Shown in pieces: positions 1 to 7,371 of a stretch of DNA of 12,624 bases (position 1 is its first letter; every line of letters begins with the position of its first letter). Position numbers and translations under genes: made by a program. Source of the stretch: JBAYZQ01 sp041672385 (GTDB lineage: Bacteria; Spirochaetota; Spirochaetia; Sphaerochaetales; Sphaerochaetaceae); contig JBAYZQ010000053.1 in the NCBI GenBank assembly GCA_041672385.1, positions 1 to 12,624 of the forward strand, given 5' to 3'. The notes under the pieces are model-generated. The model made no database searches and had not been told where the DNA came from. It saw only the letters and a program-made list of their open reading frames with translations.

Positions 1-1
1 A

Positions 2-2014
2 GTAATCATAATCTGTTTACTATTATCCTTTAAAAGATTGGAAGGAATGTTACTTCCTTTAATAACAGTGCTTATTAGCACTGTTTGGACTGTAGGCCTA
101 ATGGCATTAACAAATGCACGTTTTACAGTTGTTTCCAGTTGCCTTCCGGTTGTACTTATTGCTGTGGGATCAGCTTATGGAATACATGTGATAAATCATT
201 ATTACGAAGCACTTAACGAACAAAGAGAACCCTTAACAGCTGAGATGCATCGACAAATAGTTGTCCAATCAACATCACAGATAAGGTTCCCTGTAATTTT
301 AGCAGGAATAACCACTATAGCAGGTTTTATTTCAACTATAACCAGCCCCGTTGTACCACTTAAAACTTTTGCTATTTTCTCAGCTGTAGGAGTAACAATT
401 TCTCTTTTACTTTCCCTTTATTTCATACCTGCACTTCTTATGGTAAAACCATTAGTCAAAGAAAATATTAGGATAAAAAATAGAAATAAACCGGACAAAA
501 AAGTGTTTTCTAAAATCCAAAACTCTGGATGGCAAAAAACTTTTATAAGTGGAACTTTTAAATACTTATCAGCTAGAAAAGGAAGACTCTTCATTTTCTT
601 TGCAGTGGTATTAGCACTTTCAATTTGGGGAATATCCAAACTAAATGTAGAATCAGCTATTATTAACTACTTCCCTGAAGATTCTGAAATTAGACAGAAT
701 GCAAAAATGATTGATAATAATTTTGCAGGAACCAATTCTTTTTGTTTCAATATTACAGGACAAACAGCGGGAGATTTAACCGACCCCGAAATACTAAAAC
801 AGATGGATGAAATGGCCATCTATCTTCAAGGAAAATACCCAGAAATTGGAAAAATAGTATCCTTTGCTGATTTTATCAAAAGAATGAATATGGTGATGAA
901 CTCTTCAACCGAAGAATCCAATAACCAACAATTCTCTGAAGATTCCTCACAAGTTGACTCTTTCTTCTCAGATGATAGCACCCCTGATAATAGCGTAAGC
1001 TCCTTCTTTGATGATTCAGATATTGAAACTGAAGAAAGCTCTTCAACTTATGAAAACTCTAATGCAATGCTAAAAGAAACAATAACAGTATCACAAATGA
1101 TGAATTTATTTGATCAAGTTTATGCAAATGCAGGTGGTTCTTCTCTTAGTGTTGAAGAATTTTACACTGAACTAGCCAAAGAACTTAATTATAAAGGCGA
1201 AGCCTATGATGAAATTCCTTACGACATAGAAAAATACCCGGTAGAGACCAAAGAAGAACTAAAGAACCTTATAAGCCAATATTTACTATTATACTCAGGT
1301 TCTCTTGATTCCTTTATTGATGACCCTCTACAACCAAAAATGGCAAAAATGCAAATTCAACTTACTACCCATGAAACAAAAGTAGTAAATAATATCATCG
1401 AAGATGCAAATAATTATGCACAAAGCCATTTCCCAGCTGGTTACACACTTCAAGCCTATGGAATTGCTGAACTTGAAAGTTCTCTGACAAATTTAATTAC
1501 TCAAAGTCAAATAACAAGTCTTGCACTAGCAATTTTGATAGTCTTTATTATCATTGCCATATATTTTCATTCACCAATAGCAGGACTTATTGGTGCTGTC
1601 CCGCTAGTTATTTCAATTCTAATTAACTTTGGACTTATGGGATTATTAAATATTAATTTGGATATGGTAACAAGCATAATTGGATCTATTGCAATTGGAA
1701 TAGGTGTCGATTACACCATTCATTTCATGGATGATTATCACAATCAAAGATTACTTTGCACGGATACTAATCAAGTAACTTTACGCACTCTTTCAGTAAG
1801 TGGAAAAGCAATTGTTGTAAATGCAGTTTCTGTTGGTCTTGGCTTTTTAGTTTTAAGTTTGTCACAGTTCGTTGTCCTCCGTTATATAGGAATTCTAGTT
1901 GCAATTGTTATGTTAACTAGTTCAGTAACCGCTATGACAATTTTACCTGCAATGCTTAATATTGCCAAACCAAAGTTTATATCAAGACCTTTAAAACAAA
2001 AAAATTCTAAATAG
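2..2014 (+). CDS. MMPL/RND-family exporter (5' end outside window)
   Basis: Inner-membrane proton-driven exporter of the RND superfamily, MMPL/COG1033 type. The reading frame is open to the left edge, so the TTG at 38 is not the real start: the residues before it are a hydrophobic helix, and about 200 or more N-terminal residues are missing. Seen in order: a membrane segment with the first-repeat signature GSAYGIHVINHYYE; two more helices (around 290-440); a basic cytoplasmic loop; a helix starting the second repeat (around 590-640); a large extracytoplasmic domain; then a C-terminal helix bundle with the second-repeat signature GIGVDYTIHFMDDYH at about 1700-1745. This paired arrangement is typical of the family. 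The periplasmic domain carries an unusual Ser/Asp/Glu-rich stretch at 899-1063. The gene is followed after 23 bp by the LolA-like gene, so it is the pump of an operon. The substrate is unknown; lipids or other hydrophobic compounds are likely from the family and neighbours. Confidence 0.9.
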   Translation, partial: VIIICLLLSFKRLEGMLLPLITVLISTVWTVGLMALTNARFTVVSSCLPVVLIAVGSAYGIHVINHYYEALNEQREPLTAEMHRQIVVQSTSQIRFPVILAGITTIAGFISTITSPVVPLKTFAIFSAVGVTISLLLSLYFIPALLMVKPLVKENIRIKNRNKPDKKVFSKIQNSGWQKTFISGTFKYLSARKGRLFIFFAVVLALSIWGISKLNVESAIINYFPEDSEIRQNAKMIDNNFAGTNSFCFNITGQTAGDLTDPEILKQMDEMAIYLQGKYPEIGKIVSFADFIKRMNMVMNSSTEESNNQQFSEDSSQVDSFFSDDSTPDNSVSSFFDDSDIETEESSSTYENSNAMLKETITVSQMMNLFDQVYANAGGSSLSVEEFYTELAKELNYKGEAYDEIPYDIEKYPVETKEELKNLISQYLLLYSGSLDSFIDDPLQPKMAKMQIQLTTHETKVVNNIIEDANNYAQSHFPAGYTLQAYGIAELESSLTNLITQSQITSLALAILIVFIIIAIYFHSPIAGLIGAVPLVISILINFGLMGLLNINLDMVTSIIGSIAIGIGVDYTIHFMDDYHNQRLLCTDTNQVTLRTLSVSGKAIVVNAVSVGLGFLVLSLSQFVVLRYIGILVAIVMLTSSVTAMTILPAMLNIAKPKFISRPLKQKNSK

Positions 2015-2037
2015 TTTTATAAAATAGGAGAAAAAAA

Positions 2038-2826
2038 ATGAAAAGCAATGAAAAAGTTCAGAAATACCTTCTACTAATACTAATTACAGTATTAGTAATG
2101 GTAAATCCTCTTTTTGCAACTGATGGACAAGAAATCATGCAAAAAGTATTTGATGCCAAAGCACCAGAATATTCACACTCAGCAGTAAAGATGGAATTAA
2201 TAAATTCCAATGGGGAAACACAAACAAGAATGATGGAAGAATGGGGAAAAGAAGAAGACTCTTTACTTTCAACTGTCATTATTTTTAGAAGCCCTTCTTC
2301 AGTAAAAGACACAAGATTTCTTCAAGTACAAAATGAAGAAAAAGCAGATGACAAATGGATTTACTTACCTACCTTGCGTACAGTCAGAAGAATTGCTTCA
2401 AGCGATGGAGACAAATCCTTCATGGGAACTGATGCAACCTATGATGATCTTACCACCAGAGAAGTTAATCTTGACAGTCATGAATATCTTTCAGATGAAA
2501 AGATTGGCTCTTATGACTGCTTTAAAGTCAAATCAACTGCTAAAGATCCTTCAACCAGTCAATATGGTTATCTTATAAGTTACGTTGAAAAAGAAAGTTA
2601 TGTTCCAATAAAGGTTGAAATGTATGACAAAGATAAAAATTTGTTAAAGGTCTTAACTGTAGATAGTCTAGATCATACCGGCATTTACTGGATCCCAATG
2701 ATAAATACTATGACAAATGTTCAGACTGGACACTCTACAAAATTATCCATAGTACAACTGGTTTTAGATGACAAACTTAGTCCAAAAATGTTCACACCAA
2801 CCTTCCTTAAAACTGGAAGAGTTTAA
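2038..2826 (+). CDS. LolA-like outer membrane lipoprotein-sorting protein
   Basis: Exported periplasmic protein of the 'outer membrane lipoprotein-sorting protein' family (LolA/LolB-like fold, 262 aa, the usual size). The first 27 residues form a signal peptide: a basic start, a long Leu/Ile/Val core and an LFA|TD cleavage site. There is no lipobox Cys, so it should be soluble in the periplasm. The family hallmark is visible: WIYLP at residues 107-111, then a VRRI segment and FMGTDATYDD beginning at residue 128. Members bind hydrophobic ligands in an open β-barrel and are often encoded beside MMPL/RND pumps. Here the gene lies between the pump (23 bp upstream) and a β-barrel gene (14 bp downstream), so it probably carries the pump's substrate across the periplasm. 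That role is inferred. The ATG is supported by TAGGAG seven bases upstream and by the signal peptide starting right there. Confidence 0.88.
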   Translation: MKSNEKVQKYLLLILITVLVMVNPLFATDGQEIMQKVFDAKAPEYSHSAVKMELINSNGETQTRMMEEWGKEEDSLLSTVIIFRSPSSVKDTRFLQVQNEEKADDKWIYLPTLRTVRRIASSDGDKSFMGTDATYDDLTTREVNLDSHEYLSDEKIGSYDCFKVKSTAKDPSTSQYGYLISYVEKESYVPIKVEMYDKDKNLLKVLTVDSLDHTGIYWIPMINTMTNVQTGHSTKLSIVQLVLDDKLSPKMFTPTFLKTGRV

Positions 2827-2840
2827 TTAGGAGATACAAG

Positions 2841-4313
2841 ATGAAAAAGTTTACAACCTTAATGCTTTGCATTATTTTATTATTCTCAACAAACTTATTA
2901 TTTGCTGATGATGGATTTGACAGTTTATTTACTGACATTGCGGAAGGAGGAAATTCCTCGGCTCTTGAAATCACAGGTTTATCAAACCTAGAAATATATG
3001 CCTCTTTGAATTCAAGTAAAACGGTTCTAACCAACTACAATTTGAATTTGAACCTTGCCTATGAAGGAACAAATAGCAATTTTAACGGTAAAATAAAACT
3101 TAATACTTTAACTTTAGAAAGTAATCCATTAAATATAATTGATGAATTAAATTACACTTTTTATTCAGATAACTTTGTAATCCAAGCGGGAAAAACAAAA
3201 TTGGTATGGGGTCGAGGTGATAAACTTCATGTATTGGACAGCTTTAATGCCAATGATTATTCTTTATTTATACTTCCTGACTATCTTGATAGAAGAGTTG
3301 CTCTTCCTATGCTAAGCGTGAGCTATAACAGCCTTTCTAGTTTGAGTCTTCAAGCAGTTTGGACTCCTTCAATGACCGCAGACATTATACCATTAGAAGG
3401 AGCTTGGGCTATGGATGAAGCATCTTCTTTGTATACACTCTGTCAAGGATATGTAAAGACCCAAGCTAAAAATGCCTACTCATCAACTTATTCAAGTACT
3501 TTAAGTTCTCTTATGGCTGCTGGTTTAACTCAAGAGATGGCCAATCCTACAGCCTTATTAGCTGCTAATGAAGCTAGCCTAGAAATCGTAAATCAGTATT
3601 CTGATGAAGAAGCATTTTTACCTGATACCTCTACTCTAGATTATGGTCAATATGGATTAAGACTAACAGGAACAGTTGGTTCTTTTGATTTAGGAGCACA
3701 GTATTATCTTGGACATTATAAAACCCCATCTGTAGAATACCAATTAGCACAAGATGTTTATGGAAATACAGAAGTTAATAACTTAAGTCTAAGTTATGAC
3801 AAATTAAGCATATTTGGACTTGACGGTGAAAAAGTAATTGGTGCCTTTAATCTTAGAGGCGAACTTGCTTATTATATGACTGAAGATACCGAAGGTAGTA
3901 ATCCTTCAATTCATAACCCAAGCCTACAGTATTTACTAGGTTGTGATGTTTCTCTACCTTTCAATGAGCTTGATTTAAACGTTCAAGTAATTGGAAGTTA
4001 TACTCTTTTTAATGATAAAATAGTAAGTCCTCTTGATATAGAATACGAAGAAGACAGAAATGCTTTATCAAACAAAGTTGTAGCTCAATTATCAGATTCA
4101 TGGAAAAATGAAACAATTAAAACAAAAATTGCAGGCATTTGGAACATTGAAAAAGGTGATGTTGTAGTAATGCCTACTGTTGATTATGTTTTTGATGATT
4201 CTTTTACAATTTCTCTAACAGGAGCTTTAATATACGAGCTAAAAGAGAATGGTGAATTCAGTGAATTTGAAGACAATGACTTCATTAAACTTAAAACTAG
4301 TTATAGTTTCTAA
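2841..4313 (+). CDS. Outer-membrane β-barrel protein (DUF1302-like)
   Basis: Predicted outer-membrane β-barrel of 490 aa. Residues 1-22 form a signal peptide ending LLFA|DD. The mature part consists of alternating polar/hydrophobic strands rich in Tyr, Ser, Asn and Leu, and the protein ends in LKTSYSF, whose terminal Phe is typical of barrels inserted by BamA. The segment around W123 (KLVWGRGDKLHVLDSFN) resembles the 'WG' segment of DUF1302-type barrels found with COG1033 pumps, but I cannot assign the exact family from sequence alone. A short Ala/Ser/Tyr-rich insertion (about 3440-3600) probably forms a surface loop or plug. The ATG has AGGAG seven bases upstream and starts 14 bp after the LolA-like gene; a terminator follows the stop. 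Likely role: outer-membrane end of the export route encoded by this operon. A general porin-like protein is the alternative. Confidence 0.75.
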   Translation: MKKFTTLMLCIILLFSTNLLFADDGFDSLFTDIAEGGNSSALEITGLSNLEIYASLNSSKTVLTNYNLNLNLAYEGTNSNFNGKIKLNTLTLESNPLNIIDELNYTFYSDNFVIQAGKTKLVWGRGDKLHVLDSFNANDYSLFILPDYLDRRVALPMLSVSYNSLSSLSLQAVWTPSMTADIIPLEGAWAMDEASSLYTLCQGYVKTQAKNAYSSTYSSTLSSLMAAGLTQEMANPTALLAANEASLEIVNQYSDEEAFLPDTSTLDYGQYGLRLTGTVGSFDLGAQYYLGHYKTPSVEYQLAQDVYGNTEVNNLSLSYDKLSIFGLDGEKVIGAFNLRGELAYYMTEDTEGSNPSIHNPSLQYLLGCDVSLPFNELDLNVQVIGSYTLFNDKIVSPLDIEYEEDRNALSNKVVAQLSDSWKNETIKTKIAGIWNIEKGDVVVMPTVDYVFDDSFTISLTGALIYELKENGEFSEFEDNDFIKLKTSYSF

Positions 4314-4332
4314 TTTTTTAATTTCAAAAGAT

Positions 4333-4361
4333 GGCCATGTTATTAACATGGTCGTTTTTTT
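4333..4361 (+). terminator. Rho-independent terminator of the export operon
   Basis: An 8-bp stem (GGCCATGT pairing with ACATGGTC, one G-T wobble) with a five-base loop, followed by G and seven T residues. It starts 20 bp after the stop of the β-barrel gene. It lies between two convergent genes. On the minus strand the same hairpin is followed only by a short T-run (ATCTTTTG), so it may also stop tetR transcription, less efficiently. Confidence 0.88.
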
Positions 4362-4372
4362 AATTAAAATTT

Positions 4373-5029
4373 TTAAAATTTTGAACCAGGATAATCCACT
4401 GAAAGATAATGATAAATTGAATTAAAAGATTCATTAATAAATTCTTCAGGATCAATATGAAAAGCAACACTAAGAAGATCATAGTCCCCTTCAACACTCT
4501 GTATCAAACTGTGTATCATGCCTACAAGCATAGCTGCAGTTCTTTTAGGATTCTGAAATATCCTAATACTTTTATCTTGAATTCCTTCCACAAGTAAATA
4601 TGTTACTATTTCAGCAATTTGATTTATTTGTTTTTCACAATTTTTAACAATTACATTTTCTTTTCCAACAGATTTAATACAATTAGTAAAATTTGGAAGA
4701 AATTGAAAACTTGTATTATTCTTGAGAAATAGATCTCTATAAATCTTGGCAATATCCATCAATCTATCAATTGCTTTTTTATCTGAATTGTTTTTTGAAT
4801 TAATTTGTTTAATAAGTTCATTTAAAGTATTAACTGCAATAGTTAAAAGAATTTCTTCCTTATTATGAAAATACAAATAAAGCGTACGGCGGCTTAAATC
4901 TGAAATATCTGCTATATCATTCATTGTAGCATTGACGAAACCTTTATTTTTAAAGGCAGCCTGAGAGGCATCAAGAATCTCTTTTATCCTTTTCTGTCTA
5001 TCTCGCGCTCGTCTTTCAATTAAACCCAT
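4373..5029 (-). CDS. TetR/AcrR-family transcriptional regulator
   Basis: DNA-binding repressor of the TetR/AcrR family, 218 aa, the normal size. Residues 12-60 are the conserved N-terminal domain: ILDASQAAFKNKGF, then the helix-turn-helix with TMNDIAD (35-41) and the recognition helix ending LSRRTLYLYFHNKEEIL. The rest is helical and divergent, as expected for a ligand-binding and dimerisation domain. The ATG is preceded by AAAGG eight bases upstream. The gene converges with the RND/LolA-like/β-barrel operon, with tail ends 59 bp apart; TetR proteins next to RND pumps commonly regulate them, but the pump promoter is outside the window, so this cannot be tested here. A palindrome over its own -10 box suggests autorepression. 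The ligand is unknown. Confidence 0.93.
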   Translation of the reverse strand: MGLIERRARDRQKRIKEILDASQAAFKNKGFVNATMNDIADISDLSRRTLYLYFHNKEEILLTIAVNTLNELIKQINSKNNSDKKAIDRLMDIAKIYRDLFLKNNTSFQFLPNFTNCIKSVGKENVIVKNCEKQINQIAEIVTYLLVEGIQDKSIRIFQNPKRTAAMLVGMIHSLIQSVEGDYDLLSVAFHIDPEEFINESFNSIYHYLSVDYPGSKF

Positions 5030-5039
5030 AATTACAACC

Positions 5040-5062
5040 TTTACTGTTATTATAACATGAAA
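5040..5062. promoter_or_regulatory. Candidate TetR operator palindrome
   Basis: A perfect inverted repeat, TGTTATTATAACA (5045-5057, six-base arms around a central T), sits inside a longer imperfect palindrome in which 9 of 11 arm positions pair. It covers the presumed -10 box of the tetR gene and ends 10 bp before its start codon. TetR-family dimers bind such short palindromes and often repress their own gene. That this is the operator is inferred from position and symmetry. Confidence 0.5.
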
Positions 5063-5077
5063 AGTCTAAAATTTTAA
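5049..5077 (-). promoter_or_regulatory. Putative tetR promoter
   Basis: On the minus strand a perfect TATAAT (5054-5049) lies 17 bp downstream of TTAAAA (5077-5072, 4 of 6 matches to the -35 consensus). The start point would fall near 5042, giving a very short leader that barely includes the AAAGG ribosome site. The -10 is good and the -35 weak, and the overlapping palindrome suits a repressed promoter. Read-through from the upstream DUF188 gene is possible because no terminator is visible between them. Confidence 0.45.
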
Positions 5078-5093
5078 TGAAAAAGTTAATCAT

Positions 5094-5642
5094 TTATAAA
5101 AACATATCATGAATAAGGCGGTCATAACTACCAGAAAATTCTCGAAGCTGTTTTGCTCCAAGGCTTTTATTTTGTTCAAAAAAAAGGTTCCACTCCCTAA
5201 AGCTATCATTTACTAGTTTTGCGCTTAGCTTATGCTTGATGTTTTCCTGACTACTTAAACGTCCTCTATCATCTATGACAGTTACACCTTTAGAAACTAA
5301 TCTATAAGATAATGTTAAATCTCTAGTAATAGCCAATGCTGGGCTTTCACTGTTTTCAACCATGTAATTATCAGCACCATCGTCTTCGGTTTCAACAACT
5401 ACCATCTCAATTTTACTTTTGACTTCTTTTGACTTTTCTAAAGATCCACCATTTTCTATAAAGGCTTTTCTAAGAAGACCTGTATGTTCAGCTATTTCAG
5501 TCTCAACATCTACTAAATGTCTATCAGCTACAAAAACTGCAGAAAGGTTGTTTTTCGTCAAACTGCGAAGAACAACCTTCCTAACATTCTTAGGACAAGA
5601 ATCAGAGTCAATCCAAATTTGTATATGCTCATCTCTCTGCAT
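5094..5642 (-). CDS. YaiI/YqxD family protein (DUF188)
   Basis: Member of the conserved DUF188 (YaiI/YqxD) family, whose biochemical function is not established. The family pattern is present: an N-terminal strand with IDSDSCP (D12, D14, C16-P17), then DDGADNYM (D87, D88, D91), then ITRDLTLSYRLVSKG with T106-R107-D108, and IDDRGR followed by an 'EN' segment. These acidic residues cluster as in PIN-like nucleases, so a metal-dependent nuclease activity is a reasonable guess but only a guess. At 182 aa it is about 30 residues longer than the usual 150; the extra length lies mainly between residues 45 and 78. It begins 7 bp after the stop of the phosphofructokinase gene, so the two are probably one transcript. 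The ribosome site is poor (AGGA 11 bases upstream), which suggests translational coupling to pfp. Confidence 0.85.
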   Translation of the reverse strand: MQRDEHIQIWIDSDSCPKNVRKVVLRSLTKNNLSAVFVADRHLVDVETEIAEHTGLLRKAFIENGGSLEKSKEVKSKIEMVVVETEDDGADNYMVENSESPALAITRDLTLSYRLVSKGVTVIDDRGRLSSQENIKHKLSAKLVNDSFREWNLFFEQNKSLGAKQLREFSGSYDRLIHDMFL

Positions 5643-5649
5643 ATACTCG

Positions 5650-7302
5650 TTATTCCTGCTCTAAAGTCAAAGTTTTGTTTACTAAATCACAAACCTCACT
5701 TGGTCCAAAATATTGAATTGCTCCAGGGAACAAGAAACAAGTTTCCTCCGCCCATTTGGCTCGATTTTTTTCAAAATATTTAAAAGGTTTACCTTCAAGT
5801 TCAACTAAAGCTTTTTTAATAACAGGTTTATTTTTACCATTTCTCATTTCCATATTCATCATCATAGTAATTGGAATTCCACCAGCTTTCCAGTTTTCAG
5901 CTCCTTTTGATAGGTTAGAAATACTTGAAATATAGCCAGTAAGTCCAGATGAAAGTAATAAAACCGCATTATAACCAAGTGAATAACAGTAATCTGAATC
6001 AAAATTAGAAGGGGCTGCACAACGACCTTCATAACCAAAGAAATGACTTAAAGCCATAAATTTTCCGTTGAATTCTTTAGTTTTTGTTAATTCATCTAAT
6101 TTCTTATCAACAAGCTCAATCAAAAGTTTTTCAGTTTCAATCTTACTAACTTGAACATTTCCATGAGGATCTCTGTCTGCTAAAAGTTGTCCTTGAATTC
6201 CTTCTGGAAGAAGAGAAAAAAGTTCACAAGATGTTTTTGAAGCTTTTTTCATTACAAAATCATACTGCATCTTAAGATTTGTACAAGTATTAAATTCTTT
6301 TTCATTTTTTGCAAGAATATCATTTAATTCAGCTAAAAGAGCTCTAAACTCGGGAATAAATTCAACAAGTCCCTCAGGAACTAAGCATACTCCAAAATTT
6401 AAACCTTTATTACCCCGAGAGACAACAACTTTTACAATGCTATCAATAATCTCGGAAAGACTTGTTTTATTCTTTTCAACTTCTTCACCAATTATACAAA
6501 TATTAGGTTGAGTTTGAAGTGCACACTCAAGAGCTATATGACTGGCACTTCGTCCCATAAGACGAATAAAATGCCAATATTTTCTAGCACTGTTTGAATC
6601 ACGTGCAATATTACCAATTAATTCACTATAAGTTTTTGTAGCTGTATCAAAACCAAAAGATACTTCAATTGATTCATTTTTTAAATCACCATCGATAGTT
6701 TTAGGACAACCTACTACCTTAACAGGACTTTTTTTAGCTTTGAAATACTCTGCTAAAACTGCTGCATTAGTATTAGAATCATCTCCACCAATTATTACGA
6801 TACCACTGATATCATGTTTTTGACAAACTTTAATGCATTTTTCAAATTGTACTTCTGATTCCAATTTGGTTCTTCCGCTTCCAATAATATCAAAACCACC
6901 GGTATTTCGGTATTCAGCTAAAAATTCAGCTGTAATTTCAACATAATTATCATCGGTAAGCCCACTAGGTCCACCTTTGAACCCATATAATCTATTATTG
7001 GTATTTGCTTTCTTTAATGCATCAAAAAGACCTGCAATAACATTATGGCCACCAGGAGCCTGTCCACCGGACAAAACAACCCCAACATTCATAATATTTG
7101 AGATTTCTTCATTTTTACCTTTTTTAAAACTAACCTTTGGCATTCCAAAAGTGTTAGGAAAAAGCTTTTTTAATTCTTCTGCATCGGCTACAGAAGTTGT
7201 TTTCCCGCCTAAAACAGGAACAACTGTATTAATATCTCCTACCAGAATTCCCGGTAGTTTTGGTTGATATTCATAACGACATCTTTGTAAAGGTGAAACC
7301 AT
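5650..7302 (-). CDS. pfp: Pyrophosphate-dependent 6-phosphofructokinase (long type)
   Basis: Cytoplasmic glycolytic enzyme that reversibly phosphorylates fructose 6-phosphate with pyrophosphate instead of ATP. It has 550 aa, the size of the long PFP clade found in spirochaetes, chlamydiae and plants. Motifs: GGQAPGGHN (79-87) at the phosphate-donor site; GGDDSNT (172-178), where the second Asp replaces the Gly of ATP enzymes; CPKTIDGD (199-206), with Lys in place of the Gly of the ATP-type PGTIDND and D204 as the catalytic base; MGRSASH (249-255) binding the sugar phosphate; and a later YEGRCAAPSNFD segment. The GGDD and PKTIDGD pair is diagnostic of PPi use. The ATG has GGAGG five to six bases upstream and a good promoter candidate 36 bp away. 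It follows asnA, whose reaction releases PPi, and precedes the DUF188 gene by 7 bp. Confidence 0.95.
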   Translation of the reverse strand: MVSPLQRCRYEYQPKLPGILVGDINTVVPVLGGKTTSVADAEELKKLFPNTFGMPKVSFKKGKNEEISNIMNVGVVLSGGQAPGGHNVIAGLFDALKKANTNNRLYGFKGGPSGLTDDNYVEITAEFLAEYRNTGGFDIIGSGRTKLESEVQFEKCIKVCQKHDISGIVIIGGDDSNTNAAVLAEYFKAKKSPVKVVGCPKTIDGDLKNESIEVSFGFDTATKTYSELIGNIARDSNSARKYWHFIRLMGRSASHIALECALQTQPNICIIGEEVEKNKTSLSEIIDSIVKVVVSRGNKGLNFGVCLVPEGLVEFIPEFRALLAELNDILAKNEKEFNTCTNLKMQYDFVMKKASKTSCELFSLLPEGIQGQLLADRDPHGNVQVSKIETEKLLIELVDKKLDELTKTKEFNGKFMALSHFFGYEGRCAAPSNFDSDYCYSLGYNAVLLLSSGLTGYISSISNLSKGAENWKAGGIPITMMMNMEMRNGKNKPVIKKALVELEGKPFKYFEKNRAKWAEETCFLFPGAIQYFGPSEVCDLVNKTLTLEQE

Positions 7303-7337
7303 TATTTCCTCCAGAACTATACTTTAATTTCGTTTTC

Positions 7338-7366
7338 ATTCTAATGATAATAACACAGTTGTTCAA
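7338..7366 (-). promoter_or_regulatory. Putative promoter of pfp-DUF188
   Basis: Minus-strand TTGAAC (7366-7361, 4 of 6) and TAGAAT (7343-7338, 5 of 6) are separated by exactly 17 bp. Transcription would start near 7331, leaving a leader of about 29 bases that includes the GGAGG ribosome site. No terminator is visible after asnA, so read-through may add to expression. Two direct copies of GTGTTATT overlap the -35 and the spacer. Confidence 0.55.
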
Positions 7367-7371
7367 TAACA

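Noticed and set aside
38..40. TTG at 38 as the start of the RND gene.
   Set aside because: The frame is open to base 2 and encodes a membrane helix that continues across this codon; the family needs a further N-terminal domain.
4333..4353. The terminator stem contains TGTTATTAACA, similar to the tetR operator candidate, and could be a second operator.
   Set aside because: The symmetry is explained by the terminator hairpin plus T-run; its core is two bases shorter than the operator candidate and it is not at a promoter.
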